The position numbers were made by a program, and so were the translations under genes. Source: Owenia fusiformis (lineage: Eukaryota; Annelida; Polychaeta; Sabellida; Oweniidae). From it: 64,000 bases of DNA. The first letter of the stretch is position 1, and each line of letters begins with the position of its first letter. A model generated the notes under the pieces. It did no database searches. It was not told where the DNA came from and saw only the letters and a list, made by a program, of their open reading frames with translations. Positions 49,401-56,094 of this stretch are shown here, in pieces. Location: positions 4,154,001 to 4,218,000 of the forward strand of contig CAIIXF020000001.1 in the NCBI GenBank assembly GCA_903813345.2, given 5' to 3'.

Positions 49401-49502
49401 CCTGAATCAGCTAAAAGTGAAAGGCCTCAATCTGATAAAAGTGAAAGGTCTGGATCAGCTAAAAGTAAGAAGCCTGAATCAGCTAAAAACAGTGAAGAGT
49501 GA
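2062..49502 (+). CDS. Mucin-like AMOP-VWD-EGF-TSP1 transmembrane protein (5' partial)
   Basis: A multi-exon receptor-like gene whose first exons lie upstream of the window. Exons I can place: 2062-2323, 2422-2575, 2773-2888, 3146-3287, 3613-3784, 4384-4547, 4986-5222, 6003-6323, 6602-6750, 7053-7265, 7556-7775, 8547-8684, 9090-9227, 9598-9781, 10099-10292, 11347-11610, 12174-12299, 40226-40320, 40769-40919, 41319-41606, 42144-42284, 42563-42811, 43291-43452, 43705-43836, 44125-44265, 45641-45820, 46082-46143, 46312-46424, 47425-47520, 47878-48055, 48356-48561, 48812-49502. All junctions are GT-AG and keep frame. Domain order is AMOP, VWD, about 20 EGF modules, one TSP1, transmembrane helix, Ser/Lys/Arg-rich tail. 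This resembles the mucin-4/Mesh-type AMOP-VWD proteins, whose NIDO domain would lie upstream. A cell-surface adhesion or barrier role is inferred. Whether transcription crosses the 28-kb intron is inferred from phase only. Confidence 0.85.
4586..4705. repeat. Cluster of GTACCAT-type motifs
   Basis: Just inside the intron after the exon ending at 4547, the motif gtaccat and close variants (gtaccgt, caccata, ggtactg) recur about nine times on both strands within 120 bases. GTAC is self-complementary, so the stretch can fold on itself. No function is visible. Confidence 0.5.
5403..5667. mobile_element. Small inverted-repeat element with three internal palindromes
   Basis: The ends are inverted copies of tatcctacact...ctaaatgtataata (5403-5435 and 5631-5667). 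Inside, three near-identical 25-base units lie at about 5479, 5507 and 5549. Each has the form ggaggatattgtgacgatat followed by actcc and is itself an imperfect palindrome. No coding capacity. Typical of a MITE-like non-autonomous element; superfamily not assignable. Confidence 0.6.
5677..5811. repeat. Long hairpin with TCGCTTCGCTC loop
   Basis: The arms atcctatgatttttttcaga and their inverted copy near 5790-5811 pair over about 60 bases, with gatattgatat pairing near the centre. The loop contains cactcgttcgcttcgctctc. A related but different palindromic stretch lies at 23828-24225 inside the foldback element. No gene. Confidence 0.6.
7556..12299 (+). other. First EGF block, seven exons of the mucin-like gene
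   Basis: Exons 7556-7775, 8547-8684, 9090-9227, 9598-9781, 10099-10292, 11347-11610 and 12174-12299. Modules start with DIDEC, DINEC, DVNEC or variants and contain the calcium-binding EGF pattern with six cysteines. Most are single exons in phase 1-1, the usual shuffled-domain arrangement. One module is split by the intron between 9781 and 10099 (CNDR/DGYYEC). The module starting [19 protein letters not shown] departs from the consensus at its first cysteine. Introns hold part of a dispersed hairpin-headed repeat near 7871; the rest is unremarkable AT-rich DNA. Confidence 0.9.
7871..8160 (+). repeat. Diverged copy of the GTCACCAC hairpin-headed repeat
   Basis: It begins atgtcaccactagaagtgat, then ttgttattgtct and a ttttttgtggatggc segment. 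This matches the heads of the repeats at 37080 and, inverted, 59441. The head stem is imperfect here, so this is an older copy. It lies in the intron between the exons ending at 7775 and starting at 8547. Confidence 0.5.
12713..13405 (-). mobile_element. Dispersed repeat family R, copy 1, with tandem core units
   Basis: Read on the minus strand it starts near a gtccgtctggaagataactc segment and ends at ctactccgtggagttgcc. It matches the plus-strand copy at 37375-37998 along most of its length. Internally a unit of about 140 bases, carrying gcc/gctatactttcaaga and agccattttgaattttt, recurs three times, whereas the 37-kb copy has about one. This tandem core inside a dispersed element recalls bivalve pearl-type/Helitron-like elements. 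No coding capacity. Confidence 0.6.
13825..14750 (-). mobile_element. Penelope-like retroelement fragment (reverse transcriptase)
   Basis: Two overlapping minus-strand frames (14366-14749 and 13825-14394) are one protein split by a frameshift near 14390. Motifs: [20 protein letters not shown] (PLE-type palm motif), [31 protein letters not shown] (catalytic DD), [14 protein letters not shown] and [10 protein letters not shown]. The order is that of Penelope-like reverse transcriptases, not LINEs. No GIY-YIG endonuclease was seen on either side, so the copy is a dead fragment. A fragment of repeat family R abuts it at 14727-14785. Confidence 0.75.
14727..14785 (-). repeat. Fragment of repeat family R (5' part)
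   Basis: On the minus strand this reads tatcccaacgaacgaagttc, then gtagggatatagtgaagccc, the same as the head of the copy starting near 37370. It sits against the N-terminal edge of the Penelope-like fragment. A looser relative lies at about 52640-52700. Confidence 0.55.
14935..18628 (-). CDS. Short-chain collagen C4-like protein, copy A
   Basis: Five exons: 18416-18628, 17974-18064, 16897-17027, 16609-16795, 14935-15440, total 1128 nt, 375 residues, uninterrupted. A short cytoplasmic N-terminus (MKMENKDRM) is followed by a hydrophobic segment at about residues 10-32, a type II signal anchor. A coiled coil runs to about residue 70 with [14 protein letters not shown] and IETLEDQ heptads. Next comes a furin-type RGKR site, about 14 Gly-X-Y triplets ([18 protein letters not shown]), a Ser-rich linker, and a C-terminal domain of about 200 residues with [34 protein letters not shown] and [10 protein letters not shown]. 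That C-terminal pattern is what I know from short-chain collagen C4-like proteins of sponges and molluscs. Trimerisation, surface display and possible shedding are inferred. Confidence 0.9.
15609..16585. mobile_element. Mariner-type MITE in the last intron of collagen A
   Basis: Inverted termini CAGAGTGTCTCAAAAAAATG and, at the other end, CAGTGTGTCTC with the same A-run, extend about 80 bases inward. The element is 977 bp and flanked by TA. Gene B has the same intron without the insert (gtaattgtaattaatgtcc), proving the borders and the TA target duplication. TA plus CAG-GTGTC ends fit Tc1/mariner. No intact transposase frame was seen. Confidence 0.85.
17100..17760 (+). mobile_element. Repeat family R, copy 2 (diverged)
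   Basis: Inside an intron of collagen A. It runs from a ccgtctgtccagtcaataac head to ttgctgttatctagtc, with phrases such as tggaccgattttg and aatggccaccat between. Copy B has a shorter version of this intron: the aatggccaccat phrase joins directly to the segment that follows this repeat in A, so most of the element is absent there. Confidence 0.45.
19751..21715 (+). mobile_element. 5'-truncated L1/Tx1-type LINE with 15-bp target duplication
   Basis: Starting in the RT domain, the frames carry [13 protein letters not shown], then after a shift [17 protein letters not shown], then [11 protein letters not shown], the catalytic motif. [30 protein letters not shown] and [12 protein letters not shown] follow, typical of the L1/Tx1 C-terminal region. 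Frameshifts near 19865 and 20830 and a stop at 21286 make it dead. The 3' end, with its A-rich tail, resumes at 26244-26267 because a foldback element sits in its 3' UTR. Perfect 15-base target duplications (atcattaaataatta) lie at 19736-19750 and 26268-26282. The junction at about 34168-34185 shows the empty site. Confidence 0.85.
22845..23168 (-). mobile_element. tRNA-derived SINE with LINE-like 3' tail
   Basis: On the minus strand the head holds a box A (TGGCCTAGTGGTTAAGGC, at 23142-23159) and a box B (GGTTCAAACCC, at 23078-23088), the internal pol III promoter of a tRNA-derived SINE. A second box-B-like GGTTCAAGCC lies near 22960. The body ends tgactaatatgtcatgatat, then gagtcaataaaag and an (AT)n tail. 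The opposite arm of the palindrome lacks this segment, confirming it is an insertion. The last 60 bases match the 3' end of the LINE ending at 32951. Confidence 0.85.
23828..24225. repeat. Nested AT-rich palindromes at the foldback centre
   Basis: Two units are visible: atatccatgagtggatat with a gagcgcagcgagtgagtgaa loop (about 23870-23945), and an accatggaatatcacttttc hairpin pairing with aaaagtgatattcgatggtt (24139-24225). Between them is a run of gaaaaaattt-like strings. No gene. Confidence 0.55.
27643..29724 (-). CDS. Short-chain collagen C4-like protein, copy B
   Basis: Five exons: 29512-29724, 29046-29136, 28649-28770, 28338-28524, 27643-28148, total 1119 nt, 372 residues, uninterrupted. 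Same order as copy A: signal anchor near residues 10-32, coiled coil, RGKR basic site, collagen stretch, linker with [15 protein letters not shown], and the C4-like domain with [37 protein letters not shown] and CAVCTK. The collagen exon is 9 bases shorter than in A, one Gly-X-Y triplet fewer. Charged residues in the anchor and coiled coil differ ([12 protein letters not shown] here). It lies antisense in the intron of the mucin-like gene. Splice sites match A and C, so it is probably functional. Confidence 0.9.
30612..32951 (+). mobile_element. 5'-truncated LINE in the 5' flank of collagen B
   Basis: A nearly intact RT-to-C-terminus frame: in-frame from 30614, one stop at 30782, then 638 open residues to 32746. 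Motifs: [56 protein letters not shown], the catalytic [23 protein letters not shown], and a terminal CCHC-like [23 protein letters not shown]-rich stretch lies in the 3' UTR. The tail reads tgactaatatgtcataccat, then gagtcaataaaag and (AT)n. Unit A shows the empty site between ttgtat and ttaaaatga. Low damage means a young insertion. I do not assign the clade. Confidence 0.9.
33075..34057. mobile_element. 983-bp palindromic MITE, CAC termini, 5-bp target duplication
   Basis: Ends CACGGGGTACCATCGAATAA and its inverse; the arms pair for about 450 bases each around a centre near 33566. Flanked by CTAAT at 33070-33074 and 34058-34062; unit A has a single ctaat at the same place. No coding capacity. 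The right arm carries a small extra duplication (agctccggttacgttcc, near 33651-33669). CAC ends with 5-bp target duplications are seen in the Transib/RAG-related group, but no transposase is here to confirm. Confidence 0.85.
35330..36464 (+). mobile_element. 5'-truncated LINE, C-terminal part, beside collagen C stop codon
   Basis: An open frame to 36324 carries only the region after the RT palm: [13 protein letters not shown], a long helical stretch and a CCHC-like [18 protein letters not shown] motif. The 3' end is A-rich (aaataaaaaaataaaaaa). Unit B is the empty site: its sequence runs gattttagcatctatttcg, while here gatttta and catctatttcg are split by the element. The insertion point is about 3 bases past the stop codon of collagen C, so it replaced that gene's 3' UTR context. 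Confidence 0.85.
36468..39549 (-). CDS. Short-chain collagen C4-like protein, copy C
   Basis: Five exons: 39337-39549, 38869-38959, 38465-38622, 38111-38342, 36468-36973, total 1200 nt, 399 residues, uninterrupted. Same plan as copies A and B, but the collagen stretch is longer (about 17 triplets, [18 protein letters not shown]) and is broken once where Gly is replaced by Cys (GPACRDG, codon TGT against GGT in A). The linker exon gains 45 bases and reads [17 protein letters not shown], itself Gly-rich. The C-terminal domain is conserved with a [18 protein letters not shown] start. Its last intron carries parts of the GTCACCAC hairpin repeat and of family R. The 3' UTR begins almost at once in a LINE. 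Probably functional, and the most diverged of the three. Confidence 0.9.
37080..37270 (+). repeat. GTCACCAC hairpin-headed repeat, copy 2
   Basis: Starts with the perfect stem atgtcaccactaaaaagtgg / tgacat, followed by attgttatggtctccatttt and a gacggcggttggtgatc segment, then ttcaacttgcttcaaattga. The same head and the same second segment occur inverted at 59045-59441. It lies in the last intron of collagen C. Confidence 0.65.
37370..37998 (+). mobile_element. Repeat family R, copy 3
   Basis: Head tatcccaacgaatgaagttc, then gtagggatatagtgaagccc, a (GTCA)n-type microsatellite at 37405-37460, the body, and an end at tttgctactccgaggagttgcc. It matches 12713-13405 inverted, with fewer internal tandem units. 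Non-coding. Confidence 0.65.
40023..40215 (+). repeat. 17-bp minisatellite ending at a splice acceptor
   Basis: About eleven copies of actagctgtactatttt with variants (tgcactatgtt, tgtaccatgtt) run to 40215, ten bases before the AG that opens the EGF exon at 40226. The array occupies the place where branch point and pyrimidine tract should be. Confidence 0.9.
40398..40471. mobile_element. Miniature mariner-type remnant
   Basis: CAGGGTGTCCATAAGTCT at the left and the inverse of AAGGGTGCCCAGAAAGTCTA at the right, within about 75 bases and next to TA. This is a strongly deleted Tc1/mariner-like element in the intron after the exon ending at 40320. Confidence 0.65.
41944..42070. mobile_element. 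127-bp MITE
   Basis: Terminal inverted repeats ggagtttaagctcgca and its inverse (tgcaagcttaaactcc) enclose a short unique core. The flanks carry ctataata and ctaata, a possible target duplication. Non-coding. Confidence 0.6.
44493..45610 (-). mobile_element. L1/Tx1-type LINE, C-terminal fragment
   Basis: On the minus strand [20 protein letters not shown] (one frameshift at about 45530) leads into a frame of over 320 residues ending at 44544, with [33 protein letters not shown] and a [18 protein letters not shown] zinc-knuckle. The homologous stretch of the LINE at 19751 is PEHYIKKCG and MPKFYKDIF, so the two are relatives. A T-run at 44493 is the poly(A) tail. It fills most of the 1375-base intron before the TSP1 exon. 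The 5' limit is uncertain. Confidence 0.8.
45641..45820 (+). other. Thrombospondin type 1 repeat exon
   Basis: One exon, phase 1-1, encodes [20 protein letters not shown], then [18 protein letters not shown] and LCNTK, the WxxW and six-cysteine pattern of a TSP1 repeat. It is the only one in the gene and sits between the EGF array and the membrane-proximal region. TSP1 repeats bind matrix and glycans and are often C-mannosylated on such tryptophans. Confidence 0.9.
47230..47395. repeat. Tandem duplication of an 80-bp intron segment
   Basis: The segment from aatctaccacataaattatg to tgtgctatgaag is present twice in a row with a few differences, just before the exon at 47425. Non-coding. Confidence 0.85.
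49272..49494 (+). repeat. 24-bp coding minisatellite (SAKSERPE repeats)
   Basis: About nine in-frame units of the form aggcctgaatctgctaaaag / gaa encode RPESAKSE with small changes ([32 protein letters not shown]); one unit has two extra residues. It forms the end of the cytoplasmic tail. Confidence 0.95.
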
Positions 49503-51840
49503 TTACAAATGATTTATTCTAAACTGGAAGCTAAGAGTGTTGTATAGAAGACAATCTCTGTTGAAACACCTTTCCTTGAGAGAGTTCAAAAAGACTATAG
49601 CACTTTCCAGGACTGAATGTTATTACATATGTTGCACATTATATAATACATGTATATTCGTACTTAAAAATAGAAGTGTTTCAACTTATTTTTATTTAAT
49701 TAATTTTAAATCATATATGTACTGGTACATGTATTGAAACTTTTGAATTGTAACTGCAAAAAAGCGAACAAACATTGTTTATAAAATCATTAGGGGTGGC
49801 GGGCAGATTCGTTCTCAGACTGAGATAAACCATTGGAAAGATGGGACTTTCTGATGCAAAATACGCTCTAAATTGATATGATATGTGATAGAGAGTTATC
49901 TTTCCAATATTATATTTCAGTTTCAATTTGTATTCATCTTCACTGAACATAAACTTAACTACAAGTACCATTTGTAAAAATATATCAAAAATTATTAAAT
50001 TATTAAAATTATTAAAACATAGTGAGGAAATTGTTTCCTTATAATATCCAGAGTTCAAATCCAGTTGGAATGGAGAATCATATTCAGTAGATTTTTTCTA
50101 ACATATACGTATAGGCTATATATTTTTTTGAAATGTTTCACTAATAAGAATTTACCATCAGTTTCAATCACAATTTCTCAGTCTTTAACTGATATAATTC
50201 TTAACATCCATAGATTTGTAATAAATTCGATAATTATTGTAATCCTCTCAAAAGTGTGAAAACCTTGGACAGCTTGTTATTAATTCAATAATTTTTTCCA
50301 TTGGAAACTTATGACAAAAATGAACAATTTATAATACATGTGATAGCCAAACATGAACAGATTCCAGCATATAGTCAAATAGGATTGGATTTGCCATACT
50401 TTTGCAGGGGGGGGTGTAGATGTAGTCAATGGAGTTGTTTATTTGTTATGAGAAGCAGAGAGAGAGAGAGGATCGAGGCTTAAGACAACACTACATTTAT
50501 TATGGAAATATAAAGCATCACCTATTACTTACATCTTATAATAGCAGTTTTGTTCTGTTTTATCCAACTTTCACGCCATTATTAAACAATGTATTAACAT
50601 CACAAAAATTTCACCACTTGGTTGGGTTGCCATTACATAAAAATGCTACATTTGCAAGGTAAATGGGTGAATCATTTTTTCAACTTTTTCTCAGATCTTG
50701 GTGCTAATCAAAGGAAATAAACACGCCCTTAACTTATAAAAAAATTTCAGCTCAATCGGCCAATGTTTAGACCCCCTCCCCCTACCGCATTTCTGATGCC
50801 CATTCGCTACCATGTTAAAAATCTTCTGAAAGTGTCAATTTCATCAAGGACTTAAAGGTTCGGGACCATACACATTCTAATCATTGGAGTTATGGTCACC
50901 TAAATATGGTAAAAATCCATTCACGTGGGGCAATTAAAAATCTCTTCCATTTTCAACTATTTAAATGAAAATCACCGTAGTCCCTGTGGAAGAAAATGGG
51001 TGTCAAACATGATGAAATTGACACTTTCAGCGACTTTCAGGAAGATTTTTAGCATGGTAGCGAATGGGACACCCCCCCCATCCCCAAAAAAAATTGAAAA
51101 AAATATTTTTTAACTCCTACACTTTTTTCTAGCTCCAGAATAAGCATCTGTAAACGTTCCTCCCATCCCCTTAAAAATAAAACAAACAAGACTTTTATAA
51201 TTCAATTGTTACCCCATGTACACAAAAAGAGAAATTTGAACAATATTAATTCATACACTTTAAAGTGGCTAGAAATCACCAAATAATAGATTCTATTGAC
51301 TCCTACACTCGGGGGCAAAACTCTCTCTATACTCTCTTTTACCCTGGATAATAAAACAATGTACCCTTTGCAATCGTTTGACTTCATTTCTTAAAAGAGA
51401 GCTTCATCTTCGTCTTGTAGTTTAACTAGACTCTGCACGCAGGGTAAAAACAATGAGGTAGATAGTAGTTGTTCAATGTCCCAACTACACGTACAGTGCT
51501 GACATGTATCGTTATTCTTGTGTAAAATGACGACAGTGCACGAGAACCACGGTCCTGCTTTCCATTGAATATAGTCTTAAACAAAATACCTCGGGAAAAT
51601 TCAAATGATGTTCAGATTCTTAACACTTTCAGCTTTCCAACGGTATATTGGAATCTTAGTCCAGAGGTGGTCATTTATATCACCCTGGTTTGCTCTACGT
51701 TGTATTTGTGGAGTGTCTTATAAAAAGGAAAATTCACACTACAGCCATTTACACCACGACACGACACAACGTGTTGACTCATTGTAATAAAATGTTGACT
51801 CATTAAATTGAATGACTTTGAATAGAAGTCGCCAAACAAG
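49503..51840. other. Intergenic interval, mucin-like gene to Reeler gene
   Basis: The first part is probably 3' UTR; a possible AATAAA lies at 50220-50225, with no clear downstream element. An inverted repeat, gcccattcgctaccatg with its inverse (50798-50846 and 51010-51069), marks a small non-coding element with C-rich edges. No open frame shows a domain. Confidence 0.5.
50798..51069. repeat. Inverted repeat around 270 bp
   Basis: The left arm gcccattcgctaccatgtta and tcttctgaaagtgtcaattt pair with atgaaattgacactttcag and gaagatttttagcatggtag at the right. Arms are about 50-60 bases with a 12-base asymmetry. Probably a MITE remnant. Confidence 0.6.
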
Positions 51841-51847
51841 TATAAAA
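51841..51847 (+). promoter_or_regulatory. TATA box of the Reeler gene
   Basis: TATAAAA lies 111 bases before the start codon at 51952, which would place transcription start near 51870. An in-frame ATG at 51886 falls in the presumed leader. Prediction only. Confidence 0.45.
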
Positions 51848-51951
51848 ATCGTGAAATAATAAATTAAAGCGCTGTTGCCGAAACGGTGGATAATAAGAAT
51901 AATAGGCTACAACTCTCCAAATATCGAAAACTCGTATTTAGTGAACAAATC

Positions 51952-54900
51952 ATGGAACTATACCGGCAGGTCTTGGCCTTTCTTACTGTTGTCGGATTTG
52001 TGGGTGCTTACCCAGGAGGCCCACCCGTAGGAGCATGTCAGCATATGTTTCCCGTGGAACACAACCGTACAGCGCAGAATACAACCGCACCATTTGAGGT
52101 TGCTATCTCAGGGACCAAATATGCAGGTGGCACCGAAATAACTGGTGAGATGAACGACTTAACTTTTTCATTTTTTCGTTTTCAAATGAATTTGTTTTCT
52201 CATAAAATCTCAAAAAAACATTATGAATTTTTAAATATTTTAAATTAGATTTCATTTGGTGACTTCAAATCCACACTTAGAATTGAATACCAATCAAAGG
52301 TTACAGGGTAGCCCAAAGCATCTGCCTTCATTCTCTGTCCTATGAATACTTCTAAACAACCTGGTATCGCATTCAAGGGTTTGTCGCTTGATTGATTGTA
52401 TATCCCAAAATTTATTTAGTCCTTCGTTTCCGTATTCACCTTGTCATGGACAATCTAAAAATGGGCTTACTTTTCTAAAAGACCACTTTTCAATATCATG
52501 TCTCAACTAATGACTAAAGGCTCTGGTCTGTTTGACTATCAGATTTTGTCAGACATCTTAAAAAAAATGCGTAAACCTATTTACCAATATAGTTCTTTCC
52601 GCCTTTGAAGAGAGTCTATCCATTACTTGAATTATTTTCCGAACAGACAGATGGACTGACTGAGCGAGGGCTTCAATTTATTCTACTGAACTATGTTCGT
52701 TGGTATAACTGCGAACTGATTTCTGAAGAATCATCTAGCCTAAAATCAAAAGTCAAAACTGTTGAACTTTTTATCGCACTTTGAAAAAGTGCTATATTGC
52801 AGTGTCTTGTGTGATGGGCGGACGCGCGGAGAGGCGCCACATAGGAATCAAATCTTGTCATCAAAATTGCACTTACCACTTAGCCTACCTGTTCAACTTG
52901 AAATGTGTACAGATGCGAGAGCAGACTAGTGCCTAGATCTTATTAGATTTAGGAAATGCTGGGTAAATTAGCCTACTTGGCGGCCATTTAAAAAATTTCC
53001 ACAAATCTTGTCATTAAAATTCCAGGAAAACCAAGAATCTGTTCAACTTGAAATTTTTACAGATGAGAGAGAAGACTAGTGCTAAGATCTGATTAGGTTT
53101 GACAGTATGCTGAGTAAGCTACATGGCGGCCATTTTGAATTTTTTGATAAATCTACCATTTTGAATTTTTCAAATTGAACACATTTTAAAAAATCATCTT
53201 AAAGTTCTCAGGAGTTTAAATCTGACCTTAAATTTGTGGCGTGGGGTCTATATGGTGCTCAAAAATGGTTCGGGTAAAAAGGCGTGGGTTGTACGTTAAA
53301 ATGCATTTTAGTAGCATAGGTTTCATTTATTCTCAAGTGAGGAAATTGAAGTGAAGAGACGCGAAAGAGATGTGAAAACAAAACATTTTTTGTGATATCG
53401 GCACTGTATTTTGCAGGCAGGCGGGCAGGCTACACAGGTGGACTCTTGTCATAGGTATTATTTTCGTAGGGATGGAAGGATTCAAAATGTCATCTTTCAT
53501 TCCGTATATACACAGAGAAAACAGAAATTGATTAACGGAGTGGGATGCGTTTCAATGATCCAATGATACTTTCAGCAATTTCAGAACGTTAGTCCAGTGT
53601 AATTAATGTGTGGAATAATTAATTCAATAGGCATTTTGCGGCTCAATGCTAGAATAATGTTTGCCCATCCGACCTGCAGGTAGGGCCTGCTACTACTCTC
53701 ACTAAATCAATAAATGAACCATAAAAACTAAAAAAAAAAAAAAAACTCTCACTAGATGTCGCCTAGACCTAGAAAAACCTCAGAAATTATGGTAACGTGT
53801 CTCTAAACATGCAGCTATGGTAGTGTGTCTCAAAACCCTTTTATGGCAGGCGTCTGTGATTGCACTGTAAAAAGTTCGTAGAGTGAAAATATATCACCAA
53901 GGATGTTTCAATACCAATCATTCAGATTTCATGGTTTCAAATATAATTTGGAAATATTGTCCAGGTCGAAGCGGTTTTAAATCATTCTGATTTAAAATTC
54001 TCCTTTTTCATACTAGGTCTACATAATTGTACCCATGATTCTCAATTCTCGGAATGCAGTTACGTGAAATAGCGTGTTCTGATTGGCTGGACACACCTGG
54101 TCTAACTATGCGTGAATTGGCCAAATAATGGTACCCTATAAACCTCCAAAGGTGCACTTTACTGCTTAATACAACTCCCCACGCCTTTTTTACCCAACCC
54201 ATTTTTGAGCATCCTGTATACCCCACGCCCAACACCAAACGCATTTCACCCAAACCCTAATGGCGGCTCTAATCTTCTAATTCCACTACTTTATAATCAC
54301 CCTGTATTTTGCGTTTAGGTACGTAATGTGCTGTTAGTCGATGGTGATACTGAGAACTCTCATTAAACAGGGGTGTGTGTATCCAAAAGGTGTAATACAA
54401 ATAGTCAACCTGAACTCAATAAACAAAAGCTTGAACAAAACACAATATTTTTACGTTCAGTACACCACTCTATGTTAGGTGACTTCATAGTACGTTTAGC
54501 TTAACTCGAAATTCTGGTTTGACTACTTTATTTACATGAACTTTTGCATACAATTAAAATGCCTTGGTGTTATGGTGTTATTTATTGTTTAATTGTTTCC
54601 AAATGTCTATTTGTTTCGAATCATTTACAAACTACACAAGGATTCCGAAATGGCTACTGACAGCTCCAAACTCTTGAAATCAGGAAATATGTTTTTTTAA
54701 AATCATGTTACCCATTTCGTTGAATTCAATTCAACGATCCTTAGGCACTATTTCGCCTAGTCATTTTGTTTATTTAGTCGTGTCAAGGCAACACTCTTTT
54801 CAAGGTATCTATACTAACAGTCCATAATAAAAATGTAATTAATGTTTGATTCGTGACGAACGTGACTTGGTTTTTTTCAGTGACTGTGCGCAACACGAGC

Positions 54901-56094
54901 GACACGTACTTCGAAGGCTTGTTTGTCCAAGCGAGAAGGGTTAGCGACAACGTGAATGAAACTATCGGATCCTTCGAAGTTCCCACCGGTCAAAATTTGA
55001 AAACCATGGATTGTCTTTCCAAAGAAAAGGTAGAAGTGGTGTTATTCATGTATCAGAATGCAGAAGATGAAAATATTCATGCTGGGCCTACCTCCTTTCT
55101 ATGATAAATTCAACCTTGCCTCAAGCAATCGTACATTTGCTAATATAAGCCTATACTTCCCTTTTGAATATGACACCATTATGTCAAAATAAACAATAAA
55201 AAAACAAGTACAGATTCTCGGGGTACCTCGACCCGTCAATGCATACATATACCTTCATTAATTTCAAAATTATAGCCTAAAATGAATATCATAAAAATCA
55301 TTTTCATATTGGTCTAAACTAAAAATTGATAAATTGTTGATTATTATAATGTACTATAATATGTTTTATTAGCAATATTTAATCGAAAACAAATAGGTCA
55401 TTGAGAGAACAACTCACTTATTTCAATTATCTGTTTTAATGCTAATGGAGAATTTGCTTTCAGTCGGCTGTTTCCCAAAGTAAGAAAGCCCATTACACTG
55501 AGAAGCAGTTCACATGGATTGCCCCTGCGGACTTTAACGACGATGTCAGGTTTAGGTAAATTAATAAAACTATTCTTGTGTGAATCGCAATATGTTTTAG
55601 GTCGATATAAAGATGGCAGCAGTGGTAGAATTTTATTATATCTTCTCTTAGGAAGAGTTGTCTCCAAGATATGTAAAGCAGATTGATCGCAATGCTATCT
55701 TTATTTAAAAATACCATTTACGATCGCTCTTTAGCCTAGTTTGATATTTGCTAATACCGTATATAAAGGATGTAGAAGGGAGTTGACATATATTTTTTGT
55801 TCTCATTAAACATGGTCAAATGTTTAAGATGCAAAAGTCTAATACATTTGCTAAGAAGTTGTCTTCAAAAGTAAATAGTACTAAGTATTTACGATCTATA
55901 TGTAAACGTAACGAGTTTAACTTTTCCTTTCAAGGGCAACTATTGTTCACGAGACTCATGATTTTTGGGTGGATGTATTTTCAAACACCATGAGATATGA
56001 TGCATCTCTAGAAGTAAAAAACACCAATGGTGCCGCTACGCTCGCAACCAGTGTCCTTACCATAGTCGCCTCTGCATTATTTATTTTACATTAG
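51952..56094 (+). CDS. Secreted, probably GPI-anchored Reeler-domain protein
   Basis: Four exons: 51952-52144, 54881-55029, 55464-55555, 55935-56094. The start at 51952 gives a clean signal peptide (MELYRQVLAFLTVVGFVGA, cut before YPGG); an upstream in-frame ATG at 51886 would bury it. The Reeler domain is marked by YPGGPPVGACQHMFPVEH at its N-terminus, FEVAISG, YFEGLFVQARR, GSFEVPTG, KTMDC, FTWIAPAD and a final ATIVHETHDFWVDVFS. This order is that of insect defense-protein/reelin-type domains. Several N-glycosylation sequons occur (NRT, NTT, NTS, NET). After the domain comes a short spacer and the hydrophobic end LATSVLTIVASALFILH, fitting a GPI signal. Reeler proteins are linked to innate defence in insects; the role here is unknown. 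The first intron is full of repeats. Confidence 0.88.
52640..53215 (+). mobile_element. Repeat family P, copy 1: hairpin plus tandem 140-bp units
   Basis: A fragment resembling the family R head (52640-52705) is followed by the hairpin ttatcgcactttgaaaaagt / gctata at about 52770-52793. Then come two units of about 140 bases starting at aaatcttgtcat (52852 and 53003) and ending at ggcggccatttt. The same hairpin and unit type occur inverted at 58310-59042. Non-coding, within the first Reeler intron. Confidence 0.6.
53238..54229. mobile_element. About 1-kb element with 55-bp terminal inverted repeats
   Basis: The left end ggcgtggggtctatatggtg, then ctcaaaaatggttcgggtaa, pairs with the inverse at 54171-54229 over about 55 bases with some mismatches. 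The inside has no convincing frame. No clear target duplication was found. It lies in the first Reeler intron. Confidence 0.65.

Larger units (their letters stand above)
46082..49502 (+). other. Membrane-proximal region, transmembrane helix and tail
   Basis: Exons 46082-46143, 46312-46424, 47425-47520, 47878-48055, 48356-48561 and 48812-49502. The ectodomain part ([36 protein letters not shown]) is not a domain I can name; a SEA-like role is only a guess. It carries two dibasic clusters, SRRKRD and RLKRAA (about 47938-47975), suitable for proprotein convertases. The helix [18 protein letters not shown] (48475-48550) is followed by IRKNKAKK, a stop-transfer signal. The cytoplasmic tail is His-rich at first ([16 protein letters not shown]), then Ser/Arg/Lys-rich, ending in SAKSERPE repeats. 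Confidence 0.85.
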
